A stretch of DNA of 64,000 bases from Cryptomeria japonica (taxonomy: Eukaryota > Streptophyta > Pinopsida > Cupressales > Cupressaceae): the NCBI RefSeq assembly GCF_030272615.1, contig NC_081409.1, positions 652,272,468 through 652,336,467 of the forward strand. The letters are read 5' to 3'. Position 1 is the first letter of the stretch, and each line of letters begins with the position of its first letter. The notes under the pieces were generated by a model. That model saw nothing but the letters and a program-made list of their open reading frames with translations. It was not told the origin of the DNA and searched no databases. Below, piece after piece: positions 34,759 to 45,843 of the stretch. A program made the translations under genes and the position numbers.

Positions 34759-36869
34759 TCATTTGAGAGCTGCTGTAAAATTTAAGGGACTATGCGGTTC
34801 TGACTTTCTTAACCCAACAGTTAACTTTTCCCATCTTTTCTCACTTCTGGAGAATGCCAATTTCCAAAATGAATATTGTTGTGCCTGGAATTCATCATAT
34901 AAATATTTTCTGATATCAAATATTTTCCCTCTTGCTGAAACATTATTAACTCCATATGTCAGAGCAAACCAATCTTTCAACATTGCATAAGGATTTGAAC
35001 TGTGAGATCGTAATGGAACAGGCTCTGTTTTCTCAACTTCCTCATATGTTTCCCATTGCCTGCCATAATTTGCCTCATTTGCTGCCCATGACATAAATGC
35101 TCTTAAATGAACATTACCAATATAAAGAAGAGGATTCCATTCTATTTCGAATGGTATTAAAAAGCCATGCAAATAGAATTCACAGAGAGAATTTCTTAAC
35201 CAGTTAGGGGCTGCCTGGTATGCTTCATAGAAGTCTTTGGCATTATGAATTATAGGATCTTGGTTTCTAGAAATTCTCATTAATTGGAACCATAAAAACT
35301 GTTCTTTAAGGCACAGAGCATAAACTCTGGGTGGGGGTCTACATTCCATAGACTTTGCTGCATGACAGTCTGGGCTATGTATCGGAAAGTCAGGGTTTGC
35401 AATATAACTGTTTCCCAATTAGTTTTAACATATTCTCGAAATTCCATTAAAAATATTTTCTTATACACAACAATGGCTTTGCAAACTTCAAGATGAGATA
35501 CAACTTCACTAGGCACATTTGATTGTTCAGCCTGTTCTTCCTCTTGCTATAAGATAAATTCTTCTTGTTCCTATGGTGGAGAAGCCTATGCTTCCTCCGA
35601 AAATTGCATAGCAGCAGTAGCCAAATCATCAAGATTTGGTAACCCTTGCTCATTATGCCCTGTTTCTTTTGTCTCAACTTGTTCCACTTCAGGAACGATC
35701 GAACTCTGGGCAGCATTTTTGGACACATTCTGAGAAACATTAAATTCAGACTCAACAGATTCTTCTGAAATTACAATCACCTCTGGTTGTGGTGAAGCAG
35801 GGGAGGTCTTAAATTGTTTCCTTGCGGAAACCCTTCTTGGCACTGATGCGGCTGCAGGAGGTGTTCCGGTGGTTTTCCTCTTCTTTGTTTGCTTAGAGGG
35901 CTTTGCCCTACCAGAGGATGATGGTGAACTAGAAATAGCAACAGGCGTTGCTGTAGGAGAAACAGTTGCAAGGGAAGGTGCTGCAGGAGAAGGGCATTGC
36001 CTTTTCTGAGAACAAGGGTCAGATTCAGGAGACCCTTATGCCTTTGCTTTTCCCTTCTCACTCCTAGTGGTAGACCTAGTTTGAATCCTAGCAGAGGATT
36101 CGGGTATGAAAGCTATAGGACTAGGTGCTACAGGAGTAGATGACCCTTGCCCTGTTTTACTGGTAGATGGACTTTCTTTCTTCTTTTTTTGAGGCCGTGG
36201 GGTAAGTACCCTAGGAGGTTGTGGAATTTGCAAACTCTTTTGGGCAACAAATTGTTGCCAAGAGAGAGATGAGACATCCCTTAAAGAGCGCTCAATCAGT
36301 AATTTAATGAGGCCATGATGAGTGACAGAATTATCTTTCCCTTGTTGAGTTCCGTGGGCATTGTGTTCTAAAAATTTTAACAAGAAATTCAGAACATTTA
36401 TAGCTAACCCATGCCTCATATGGCTCAATAATTTGAAATGATGAGAATGAAAATAGGAAAAACGGCCTTCACAGGTCAAATACCTGATTATGTAAATAGC
36501 ATACTCTGAATAAGGAGGAGGCAACGATACGCGCTTGCATCCCTGCTTGGAGACTTCCAGAGGTCCATCAGTAGGCATTGAAAACTCGGCCCTTGCTGCT
36601 GCAACGTCTAAAGAAAAGTTTTCTCCAACGGCTGGAAGCCCAGTTACTTCTGCAATTCTGCTTTCGGTTGCAACAACCGTTAGACCCCATACGGTGGCTT
36701 CCCCTTCAGAAAGGGTTCTCAGAAATTCTGCAGCAGCCTCCTCATTAAAATCATTTAAGCTCAAAAAATAATTTAACCATCCACAGAGGCTGAATGCATG
36801 GACTGTTTGCGGATTTTGCAATAATGTTTCATGAGCTGTAGGCTCATGTTGCACCAACTGACCACCCAT
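34759..36869 (-). pseudogene. Extra ORF downstream of gypsy pol, broken
   Basis: Same strand as gag-pol and placed between pol and the 3' LTR, where Athila elements carry an env-like gene. The likely ATG is 36869 (MGGQLVQHEPTAHETL). The first part has YFLSLNDFNEE, WGLTVVATESRIAEVTGLP and YIIRYLTCEGRFSYFHSHHF, then LLSHMRHGLAINVLNFLLKF and HHGLIKLLIE. A long basic, Ser/Pro-rich linker follows (GRAKPSKQTKKRKTTG), then an acidic stretch near 35650. The last part (35418-34759) contains FYLHGFLIPFEIEWNPLLY and FALTYGVNNVSARGKIFDIR. I see no signal peptide or clear membrane span, so I do not call it env. A TAA near 36036, two stops near 35570 and a frameshift near 35400 break it; intact it would be about 700 residues. 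Function unknown. Confidence 0.72.
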
Positions 36870-36983
36870 GTTTGCAGTTTTCGTACAGCTGAACTCAATT
36901 CTTTGGTGAAGATTCAAATTCACTGCTTCCCTTCTGTTCTGATTTTTTTTTCGTGCCGTCACATTACTTTCTTTCTTTTCCAA

Positions 36984-37601
36984 AAATGAACTTTTTTGAA
37001 CAAGCAGTCTTAATCATGATTATGCAATAAAGAAAGACATGCGATCATAGTTGGAAAGTACCAAAAAAATATTAAAGAAGATTATTTTGCAGTTATGGCA
37101 GCGGCGAAAAGACAGGTTTTAAAAGATGGATTACCCTGCCCCCTACTTAAAATATGACATGTGTCCTCACATGTCACAAAGAGCAAGCAGAAGTTCAGGC
37201 AATAATGACTGGTACATGCATATCAGAAAATGAATTGAATGAAATAAATCAAATATGCGATAAGAAAAGATATGGTGTACCTTTGATAATTGCACATACG
37301 TGTGAAGAAATATGACGGCAGCTGCATGGATTGACAAATGGGAAAGATATTTTAATTAAGCTTGATGCGGATGGATGACGTGGATGGGTGAAATGGATGG
37401 ATGAAATGAACAAATGAATTGAATGGACGGAAGTGAAAGAAGTGAAATGGAGGCGATAAATAAGAATGGAGAAAAGGGGTTTCCTTTTTGTAAAAAGAAA
37501 ACCTTTATTATGGGCATGCTTTTTGAAAATTACGGTGACACTGCAAGAGAAAGGCAAAAGCCTTCGGCTGCAGGAAGAGTAGTGGGAGGAACCTGAACAA
37601 A
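36984..37601 (-). other. Spacer between gypsy pol and extra ORF
   Basis: About 600 bases with an internal purine tract (37136-37149) and short repeats of GGATGG/ATGAA type around 37365-37430. The minus-strand open frame 37249-37557 looks like chance. Confidence 0.55.
37136..37149 (-). other. Internal polypurine tract of gypsy element
   Basis: The minus strand reads TAAGTAGGGGGCAG, identical to the tract at the 3' LTR. It lies 453 bases after the pol stop and 267 bases before the extra ORF's ATG. Confidence 0.75.
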
Positions 37602-40600
37602 CTACTGCATGAATTCTTCCTTGGAGACTGGTTTGTGGTATAACCGGAGTCGGTGGCCATTCACTAACAATTTGAAACGGACTGGGTCTATTGTTACCAG
37701 CTGTATAGCTCCATTATCGAACACATTTTCAACTTCATAGGGGCCAAGCCAACGTGTGGTGAGCTTACCTTGGTTTTCTTGATATCTGGAATCATATAAT
37801 AGAGCCCAGTCTCTAGTAGAAAATTTCCTGGTTTTGATGTGCTGATCATGCCATTTTTTCCTTTGCTTCTGTATGTTGCAGGGCGGCTTTTCTCATTTCA
37901 TCCAAAGCATTTAGCTGCAGGAGATGGTCCTTCTGTGCTTCAGATATGTCTATATTGAGTTCAAGAGCTGTCCTCAAAGTTTTGTGTTCAAATTCTATGG
38001 GTAACATGGCTGTTTTCCCATAAAGCAGCTCAAAAGGTGTAAACCCAGTTGTTGTTTTCCATGTAGTTCTGTAAGCCCAAACTGCTTCAGAAAGTCTATT
38101 GCTCCAATCTTTTCTATATATCTGTACTATATTTGTGAGGATCGCCTCAATTTCTCTGTTTGTTACCTCTTCCTGACCATTGGCTTGAGGGTGATAAGGG
38201 CTGGACTTCCTATGTTTGATTTTATATTCATTTATTAGTGTTGTGATAAGATTAGATGTAAACTGAGCTCCTTGATTGGTTACAAGCTCTCTGGGAACCC
38301 CAAATCTTGTGAAAATTTGTTCATACAGAAATTCAGCAACTTTGTTATCTCGAGCATGAGCCATAGCTGTTACCTCAACCCATTTTGTTACATAGTCCGT
38401 GCAAACTAGAATGTATGACTTTCCATTGGATGGTGGATCAATTGGTCCTACAAAATCCATCCCCCATTTATCAAAATGGGTGACTATTATCTGTGAATGT
38501 AGTGGCATTTCATCGGACTTAGTTGGTCTTCCCATACGCTGGCATTTGTCACATTTTCTTGTATAGGCCACAGCATCCTTATGTAATGTTGGCCAGTAGT
38601 ACCCTGTTGTAAGAACTTTCATTGATGTTCTTTTTGCTGCATAATATCCTCCACATGGTTCATCATGGCAAGCATGCAATATGTCATAAGTTTCATCTTC
38701 TCTTACACATCTTCGCATTACCTGATCAGCTCCAGTATAAAACAAACTATTTGCAATCCAGGAAAAGTTAAAACTTTTCTCTATTAATAACTTCTTTTCT
38801 TTTGAAGAAAAGTAATCTAGTATTCTGTTTGCTGCTAGATAATTGGCAATGTCTGCATACCAGGGTATATGTGCAGTGATGGAAAACAAGTGTTCATCTG
38901 GGAACCTATCATCAATGATCTCATGTTCAACAGGTGTAGCTGATTGGAGTCTTGATAAAAAGTCAGCTACAACATTAGCTCTCCCTGGTTTGTCAATTAT
39001 AGAAATGTCAAATTCTTGTAACAATAGGAGACATCGTGCCAACCTACCAGAAATGGCAGGTTTGTTCATCAGATATTTGATTGCTGCATGGTCAGTATGG
39101 ACGAATATCTGATAACTTGTGACATAATGTCTAAATTTATTCAAAGCATATACTACTGCAAGCAACTCTTTTTCTGTGACAGTATAATTGAGCTCAGGAC
39201 CTTGAAGGTTCTTGCTGATAAAGTAAATAGCATGTTCAACTGAATTTTCTTTTTGATTCAGAACTGCTCCTATGCCAAAGTCAGAAGCATCAGCATGTAT
39301 GTGAAAAGGCAAATTCCATTTTGGACCTTGAAGAACAGGGGCTTTAGTAAGCAAGTCTTTTAATTGTAGGAAGGATTTTTCACAGGCCTCTGTCCACTCA
39401 AATTGGGAATCTTTTGTTAACAAAGCATAAAGTGGACTGGAAATTTTACTGAAGTCTTTTATAAACCTTCTATAATACCCTGCATAACCAAGAAAACTTC
39501 TTACATCTTTCTGTTTTGCAGGAGTTTGTAAATTCTGAATTACTTCAATTTTAGCAGGGTCAACCTGAATTCCATTTTTTGAAACATGATGACCTAGAAC
39601 AATACCTTCTTCCATCATTAGAAAACACTTCTCACTGTTTAGAGACAAATTTTGCTCTCTACATCTTTTCAATACTTTTTCTAAATTTACTAGTGCTTCT
39701 TCAAATGTGACTCCATAGGCAGTGAAATCATCCATGTAAATCTCCATACATTCATGAGATATATTAGCAAAGATACTAATTACTGCTCTTTGAAATGTTA
39801 CTGGCGCATTGCATAAGCCAAAAGGCAAGACCAAATAAGCAAATGTTCCCCATGGACAAGTAAAAGTGGTCTTATCTTGATCTTCAGGGGCTATTTTTAT
39901 CTGATTGTATCCACTGTAACCATCCAAAAAAGAAAAATATTTTTTGCCAAACAGTGAGTCTAGTACTTGATCTACAAAAGGTAGTGGAAAGTGATCATTT
40001 TTAGTGGCACTGTTCAATTCTCTGTAATCTACACATACTCTCCATTTTCCACTTTTCTTGGTAACAATAACTAAGGGAGAAACCCATTGACTGTCAAAGA
40101 TTAGATAAATAAAGCCAGCATCAAGCAATTTTTGAAGTTCACTTTTAACTATTTCCCTAAGTGTTGGATTTACTCTTCTTTGAGGTTGTCTAATTAGTGA
40201 ACAATCTTCTTTGATATATATCCTATGAGTACAAACTTGAGGATCTATTCCTTGCATGTCCCCATATTCCCATGCAAAAGCTTTATGCTGTTCTTGTAGC
40301 ATTTTTAATAGATCAGCCTGTTGAGATTGTGACAGCTTATTATTGATATTCAAACAATGACCTTGAGACAATTCTATCTGCTCCGTGAGATCACTCATAG
40401 AGTCTATAGGTAATTTTTGTATCTCCTGTGGAAGCAAATTATGAAAAATCACTGGAAGTTTAGGCAGTGAATTTTCAGAATCTGGTTGCTGCAGGAAATA
40501 TTGTAAATGAATATCATTTGGATCAGGTGAACCTTCTTTATCAGAGTTGTTTTGTAGAATTTGAAACAATAAGGCATCTTCACTCTGAAGTTGTGAGAAT

Positions 40601-43023
40601 GGGTCATTTTGAATCATCATCAGTTTAGCCAAGGAATTGGTTTCTTCAATTTCCTCCCCCACATCTGGCCAAACAGGTTGGGACAAATCTGGCTGAGGTC
40701 TAGCAGGAGGATACAGAGCCAATTTCTTTGTGGACTGCCCATTAGAAATAGTCATATCTCCAGAATGACATCCTATAAAAACATCGGTAGTTGCTAACCA
40801 TGGTCTACCAAGAATAACTGGATACCCTCCTAAAGTTACCTTAACTGATAATATTGTGAAATCAGCAGGGTACTCCCAAGATTCAAGAATGACAATTACA
40901 TCTTCTACAATCCCATCAGGCTTAACTGTGGAACTGTCTGCAAGCTGCAGGACTGTGGGTGTAGACCTAATATTTGAAATGTTCAGGGAGTCCATAGTAT
41001 GCTTTGTCATGACATTAATGGCAACACCTAAATCAATCAAAACATTTTTTACAACTTGGCCATTTACATTTATCTGTACTATAGGACTTCCAGGGTCAAT
41101 ATACTTTGGCATAACTACATTTCCCAACATTATATCAACCAATTTTCCTAAGACATGAATTGTTTGAGGGTCCTTTTTCTTTCATCCAGGCTTCTTTAAA
41201 CAGGCTTCTTTAATAGCTTTTCCAAAAATAGGAATATCTTTAATAGCCTGAAATAAAGGAATTTGAATCTGCACATTTTTGAGCTGATCCATAAGGTCAA
41301 AAGTGGGTTGTTCCATGGGTTTATATGCAGTACTTTGCAACCTCTGAGGAAAAGGTGGGTTATCTTGATTTTGCAGAATAGGCTCCTTAGTTACAGTATC
41401 TGTTATTGGCATGTGCTCAGTAGGAACAACAGGTGTAGTAGGTTCTTCATGGGGAGGATCTGATATTTCAGTAATCCGAGGCAGTTTTGGAGCAGGTAAA
41501 GTAGTGCCAGACCTCAAATGGATATCATTAATGTTTAAGGCATAAGATTGATATTGGTTGGCTTCGGCAAGATATGCAGGCTGCTGAGGTTTATTATTGG
41601 GGTTGGGCATTGGCTGGGTAGGCATAGGCGTTTGTTTCGGAGGTCCAGGATTTGTGGCAGTTACTGCAGGAGGCGGCATAAGGGCTTGTGGTTGCGGTTG
41701 TGGAAGCTGCAGGAATCCAGAGGATTGGTTTTGCCATTGTTGAGGGCCTCACCATTGAGAATTTTGCTGCCAATTTCCTGAAGGTGGGGTCCATTGCCCC
41801 TGTGGCTGCTGCCATCCCCCTTGAGGGGGTTACCATTGCTGGTTCTGATAATTAGGCCAATTTGGTTGAGGTGGGTTCCAGGATGGTGGTGGTCCATATG
41901 CATGTTGCCATTGATTATTATATCCAGAATAAGAATTACCAAAAGTTAAAGGGTCTTGAGGCATACCTTGTCTCTGGGCCCATGGTCTCCTTTGTGCAAC
42001 AAAGAACATGTGATCATCATCTCCTTCTACTGGCTTAAATTCAGTAGGTAGTTGTTTAGCTTCCAAATTAGCCACCATCTTGCATCTGCAGTCACGCTTT
42101 TGTTGTCTGCAGTATGGACAAAACTCGGCCAAAACTGTATCAGCCTCCTCATGTTTCTTTCGAGCTTGCATAGTGTCCAGGTGCATAGCCATATTATTAA
42201 TGATGTCCTGCTTGAAGTCAGATAGCAAATTTGTTATCTCTATTCGGGAAACTCCGCCAGAAGAAGACTTCCCTATTGTAGCATGATGACCTCTACCTTT
42301 CTTAACTATTGCTCGAGAGTAGTTAAGACATATTTTCTTTATATCATCCCAAGGCACCTGGGCTATATCACCTCCTCCTATCAGGTCCAGGGCATCTATA
42401 CAAGCATCACTGATTCCCTTTAGAAACAACAGTTTCTGAGAGTCCTCGTTGAGAGTATGGTTTGAGTTCCTCTGTAGTGCAAACAAGAATCTGGAAATGT
42501 AATCTTCCAAACTTTCATCCTCCTTCTGTTGAATTCGGAATATATCATCACCCTTGCTGGTGCTCTTACAATATTCCTTATATTTTTCAAGGAATTTTGT
42601 CTGCATGACCTCCCAACTATCAACTACACCTCTTCCCAGACTCATGAACCATCTGAGAGCTCCTTCCTTCAAGGTGGAAGGGAATAACTTCAATTTATGA
42701 GCGTCTGTGTTGTAGTCATAACTACGACAGAGGACATCAAATTCAAACAGAAAGGTTTCTGGGTCCTCTGTAACCAGGCCATAAAACTTTGGGAGCAAAG
42801 AAGAGGGAATGTTTTTAAGATTGTCAGTATCTCCCTAGGGAACAATAGGAAACTCAAATGCAGGAGGCGGATTATTGGGTTGATTATTTGCCATGTTTGG
42901 TTGCTGGAATAACAGAGCGAATGGATTTTCCTCAGGTTCGTTGTCAGCTGGGTCAAATGGTAGTTCAATAAACAGATTTTCAGGGATGAACATTCCCAAT
43001 GCGTCTCTTCTTCTTCTATGCAT
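37602..43023 (-). pseudogene. Gypsy gag-pol polyprotein, nearly intact
   Basis: One reading frame from ATG 43023 to about 37858, then a frameshift in an A run (KEKKWHD context) and on to TAG 37602-37604. Gag (43023 to about 41200): capsid region with ETFLFEFDVLCRSYDYN and LRWFMSL, then a Cys-rich CPYCRQQKRDCRC and a Gln/Pro/Trp-rich tail. Protease: LIDLGVAINVM (the DLG form seen in Athila-type elements). RT: WVSPLVIVTKKSGKWRVCVD and YMDD near 39740. RNase H: HADASDFGIGAVL and VADFLSRL. Integrase: zinc HHCC (CHDEPCGGYY, CDKCQ), GMDFVGP, VTNQGAQF, HPQANGQEE. Its C-terminal domain ends VNGHRLRLYHKPVS. Four premature stops lie near 42835, 41830, 41748 and 41182. The second catalytic Asp of integrase is Asn (38275-38277). 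Confidence 0.93.
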
Positions 43024-43122
43024 GCAATATAATGAATAGTGGCTTGAAAAATCTAGGAAATTTTACTAACAAGCTAAACTAATGCCAAAAATGACTTCTG
43101 ATAAACTCCTAGCGAGACGCCA

Positions 43123-43140
43123 TCCCCGGCAACGGCGCCA
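43123..43140 (-). other. Primer-binding site of gypsy element
   Basis: On the minus strand TGGCGCCGTTGCCGGGGA lies four bases after the 5' LTR. It is the type reported for Athila-like elements and fits the 3' end of tRNA-Asp; the tRNA assignment is from memory of the family. Confidence 0.8.
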
Positions 43141-43144
43141 AAAA

Positions 43145-44421
43145 TGATGGTCACACCCACAAAAAGATATGAAAATCACAATAAAACCTTTCCTGGGAAT
43201 TGGGCATTCCAACAGGTGATCAATATCTCTCTTCTGTAGACGTTCATTTACTTGTCAAACCAGGGGACGTATACTTTAAATGGCGCAGCAAAATATATGC
43301 ACTAGGAACTTATTTTGGTCAAATCCTAGCAGAAATACATACTGAAAAGAAATCCTACCTACGCTACAGGAAGGTAATGCAAAGATTTTTAACTCAACTA
43401 TGATTTGATTACGACAGAAACCATAATAACTACAGCTGAAACACAAACTATGAACTGGCCTTATGCTGCAGGAACAGACACAGTGATGGATTCCTTGTGC
43501 TGCAGGAGCAATGTAAAGTTGAGTTTGTATAAAAGATTTAAAGATGAAAGCAAACTGAAGCTTAACAGGAAAGAACAACTAACTAACTAGCTACAGATAC
43601 CTACTAGGTGGGCCCCCTTAGCAAGCATCTCCTGATTACACAAATATGAAATTCAGAACTTCATTGAACTTTATTCATAAAAATAGAATGATATACATTG
43701 CTTTGTTGATATGGAAACTAACAACAAACTTTGCTTCTAGTTAAACAGATTCTGTCTTTCATTATCATCTTGATTCTTACATGACATCTACTATTCTTAT
43801 TCTATCCTTCTCTCTCGCGCAGGAGGAGAATCTTTATTTAAAAACAGGGGAGCAACTAACTAACTAACTCCATAAAAGAAAGACGTGGAAGTAAAAACAT
43901 ATCCTTGAATCAAGGAACAAACTTCATAAATGAGTTTATGCGTTCAACCCAATCAGAGAGATTCTAGCACTCCACTCTTTGTCATTAAAATTCTTTCTCA
44001 TGATTTCAGTTAAAGAGTCTTTGCTGGAGCTTCCTCGAAGTCGTGCAGGAAATGGACTTTACTACAAGGCCGAGATTGGCTGCGCTTGACTCGATCATTC
44101 TTCAACAACCTGCGAAACAAAAGGTAACAGGAAATAGAAAAGGCGTATGGCACATACACGATATCCATTCATTAATCACACATTTTAGATTTACTTCATC
44201 ATTCAAAAACTGTATACGATATACCAGTCATTTTAGGGAGTCAACGGGGCAATAATTGCAATCAAGTTAATCACAAAGAGCTGCAGGAATATAAAAGTTT
44301 CTTGCTACAGGATATCCCAAAAAGTTTTCACAAAGTCTGAACATCCATGAAATAACAAAAGTAAAGGCATTTAAAAGTTTTATCAAAACATCCAAATTAT
44401 GAGCATTTTTTAAGCTCATCA
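43145..44421 (-). repeat. 5' LTR of gypsy element
   Basis: 1277 bases, aligned without length change to 33204-34480. It carries the promoter for the element's transcript; I could not place a TATA box with confidence. Confidence 0.93.
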
Positions 44422-44426
44422 CACTC
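44422..44426. repeat. Target-site duplication CACTC, right copy
   Basis: Matches 33199-33203. Confidence 0.88.
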
Positions 44427-45018
44427 AAAGCCTCTTTGGCATTCAAAGAAACCTTCCTTCTCATCTCCTCAGAAAGTAGAGAACCAACAACATTCTCCAT
44501 CTTCAAGACAACTGCAGTGCTCCCTATGGCCATCACAAGGCTATCCCATGAGTTTGGCAACAAACATAGCAAGATTTGGCACCTTTCTTCTCCATCCATT
44601 CATACCCCAACTAAGGTCAACTGAGTCACCAACATATTAAAGCTTTCTAGATACTCAGAAATTTGTCTACCTTCTTCCATTCTCAAGGAATGCAACATCT
44701 TCCTAAGAAAATTTTGTTCACAAGTAATTTTGCTTGGTAGATCTCACTTAGCTTCTTCCAAAGCTACTTCGCAGTAGATTCTTTATGGATATTAATCAAA
44801 ATAGAGTCTATGAGGCACGATCTTATGAGACCTTTATCTTTTCTATCCATTACATCATATTGTGCTGCTAAATTTGGATCTACGGGCCTCGAATTATTCT
44901 CATGAACCGCATCCCATAGATCTCGGTCAATCAACAGATCTTCCATCTTTAGCTTCCACATTTCAAAGTTTGAGATAGAAAAATTCTCTACATCAATCCT
45001 CCCTGATATACTTGCCAT
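44427..45018 (-). pseudogene. Copia gag, N-terminal part, broken
   Basis: Start ATG 45018 (MASISGRIDVENFSISNFEM), then WKLKMEDLLIDRDLWDAV and IRSCLIDSILINIHKES, the UBN2-type gag of plant copia elements. After stops and a frameshift it continues at 44599 with ILLCLLPNSWDSLVMAIGS and VVGSLLSEEMRRKVS. The gypsy element interrupts it at 44426/33204, and the rest of gag with its zinc knuckle follows at 33203 leftward. Confidence 0.85.
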
Positions 45019-45125
45019 CTTTACGATCCTGCAATACAGAAATCAAATACTCTGCACAACCTCCCACTCAAACCTTTATTAGCTTAAAAAACCCCGTACC
45101 CAACAAATTGAACCAAAACTGGCCA

Positions 45126-45138
45126 GGCTCTGATACCA
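45126..45138 (-). other. Primer-binding site of second copia element
   Basis: The minus strand reads TGGTATCAGAGCC (initiator Met tRNA), two bases inside the 5' LTR end at 45141. Confidence 0.9.
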
Positions 45139-45140
45139 CT

Positions 45141-45843
45141 TGTAAGGAGAAAAGGTGTGTGGAAATGCTTCCTATGCTAATCTTGAGAGGACAATTATGC
45201 AAATTTCAACCTAAATATTACAAACATTACAAGAAGCACATAAAGTAGAAATAAAACAATAAACACATAACACAGTGATTATCGTGGGGAAAACCCATAT
45301 GGGTGAGAAACCCCACACTCTAAAACCTACATAATGTATTAATAAATCAACAAAATATTACAATACACTTGCAACACAAGATGTTACAAGAGCATCACCT
45401 CAACTCAATCTCGGAGAGACTTCACTAGCATCCTTCTAGCACCCAACCTTGCAAACAAAACTCCATCATACAAACTCCTCCCCAAGCCCTCATTATATAT
45501 GAATTTTACAAGATGGAAACCATTTGTGGGTTTACAATACCATGGGCAAACACTCCATGACACATGTTGCCCACCCTTGATATTTGTTTTCCCAAGATAA
45601 GAAAACCAAGTTAAAAGTAGTTACTCACGTCCAAACTCTTATCCCCTATTTTTTACCCTCATAACTAACATGAAATGTGTCATATAATCTCTAAAAATGG
45701 CCCTCCTATATTATACTATGGACAAGGAATCTTTTAACAACTCATATACCTTTTTCCAAGGCACCGACACATGGGAAACCTCCCAACTATATTTGGAACT
45801 ATTTACTAAAAAATTGTAAGCTTGAGACACATGTATCTCAACA
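45141..45843 (-). repeat. 5' LTR of second copia element
   Basis: 703 bases; minus-strand termini TGTTGAG and CCTTACA. The partner is at 28989-29692. Confidence 0.9.

Larger units (their letters stand above)
33204..44421 (-). mobile_element. Ty3/gypsy element (minus), innermost insertion
   Basis: Two 1277-bp LTRs in direct orientation with a CACTC target duplication; the whole is 11,218 bases. The order on the minus strand is LTR, primer-binding site, gag-pol in one frame (43023-37602), a spacer with a purine tract, a long extra ORF (36869-34759), a second purine tract, LTR. Pol order is protease, RT, RNase H, integrase, as in Ty3/gypsy. No chromodomain is seen. The extra ORF after pol and the tRNA-Asp-like primer site point to the Athila/Tat group. 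About 45 LTR differences by eye (3.5%, mostly transitions) make it the youngest of the three. Confidence 0.93.
28989..45843 (-). mobile_element. Second Ty1/copia element (minus), nested in the first
   Basis: LTRs of 704 and 703 bases lie in direct orientation. Target duplication ATCAC occurs at 28984-28988 and 45844-45848. The minus-strand primer-binding site is at 45126-45138 and a purine tract at 29693-29705. Gag, protease, integrase, reverse transcriptase and RNase H follow in copia order. It is itself split by a gypsy element (33204-44421) within gag. Without that insert it is about 5.6 kb, a normal copia length. By eye the LTRs differ at about 8%. RT and RNase H motifs suggest the Tork lineage, which is a guess. 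Confidence 0.92.

Noticed and set aside
37249-37557. Minus-strand ORF between gypsy pol and the extra ORF
   Set aside because: It has a low-complexity His/Ser/Phe composition, no motif, and spans short ATGAA/GGATGG repeats.
40990-41060. Loss of the gypsy protease active site (DLG instead of DSG/DTG)
   Set aside because: DLG is a usual form in Athila-type elements, so it is not treated as a mutation.
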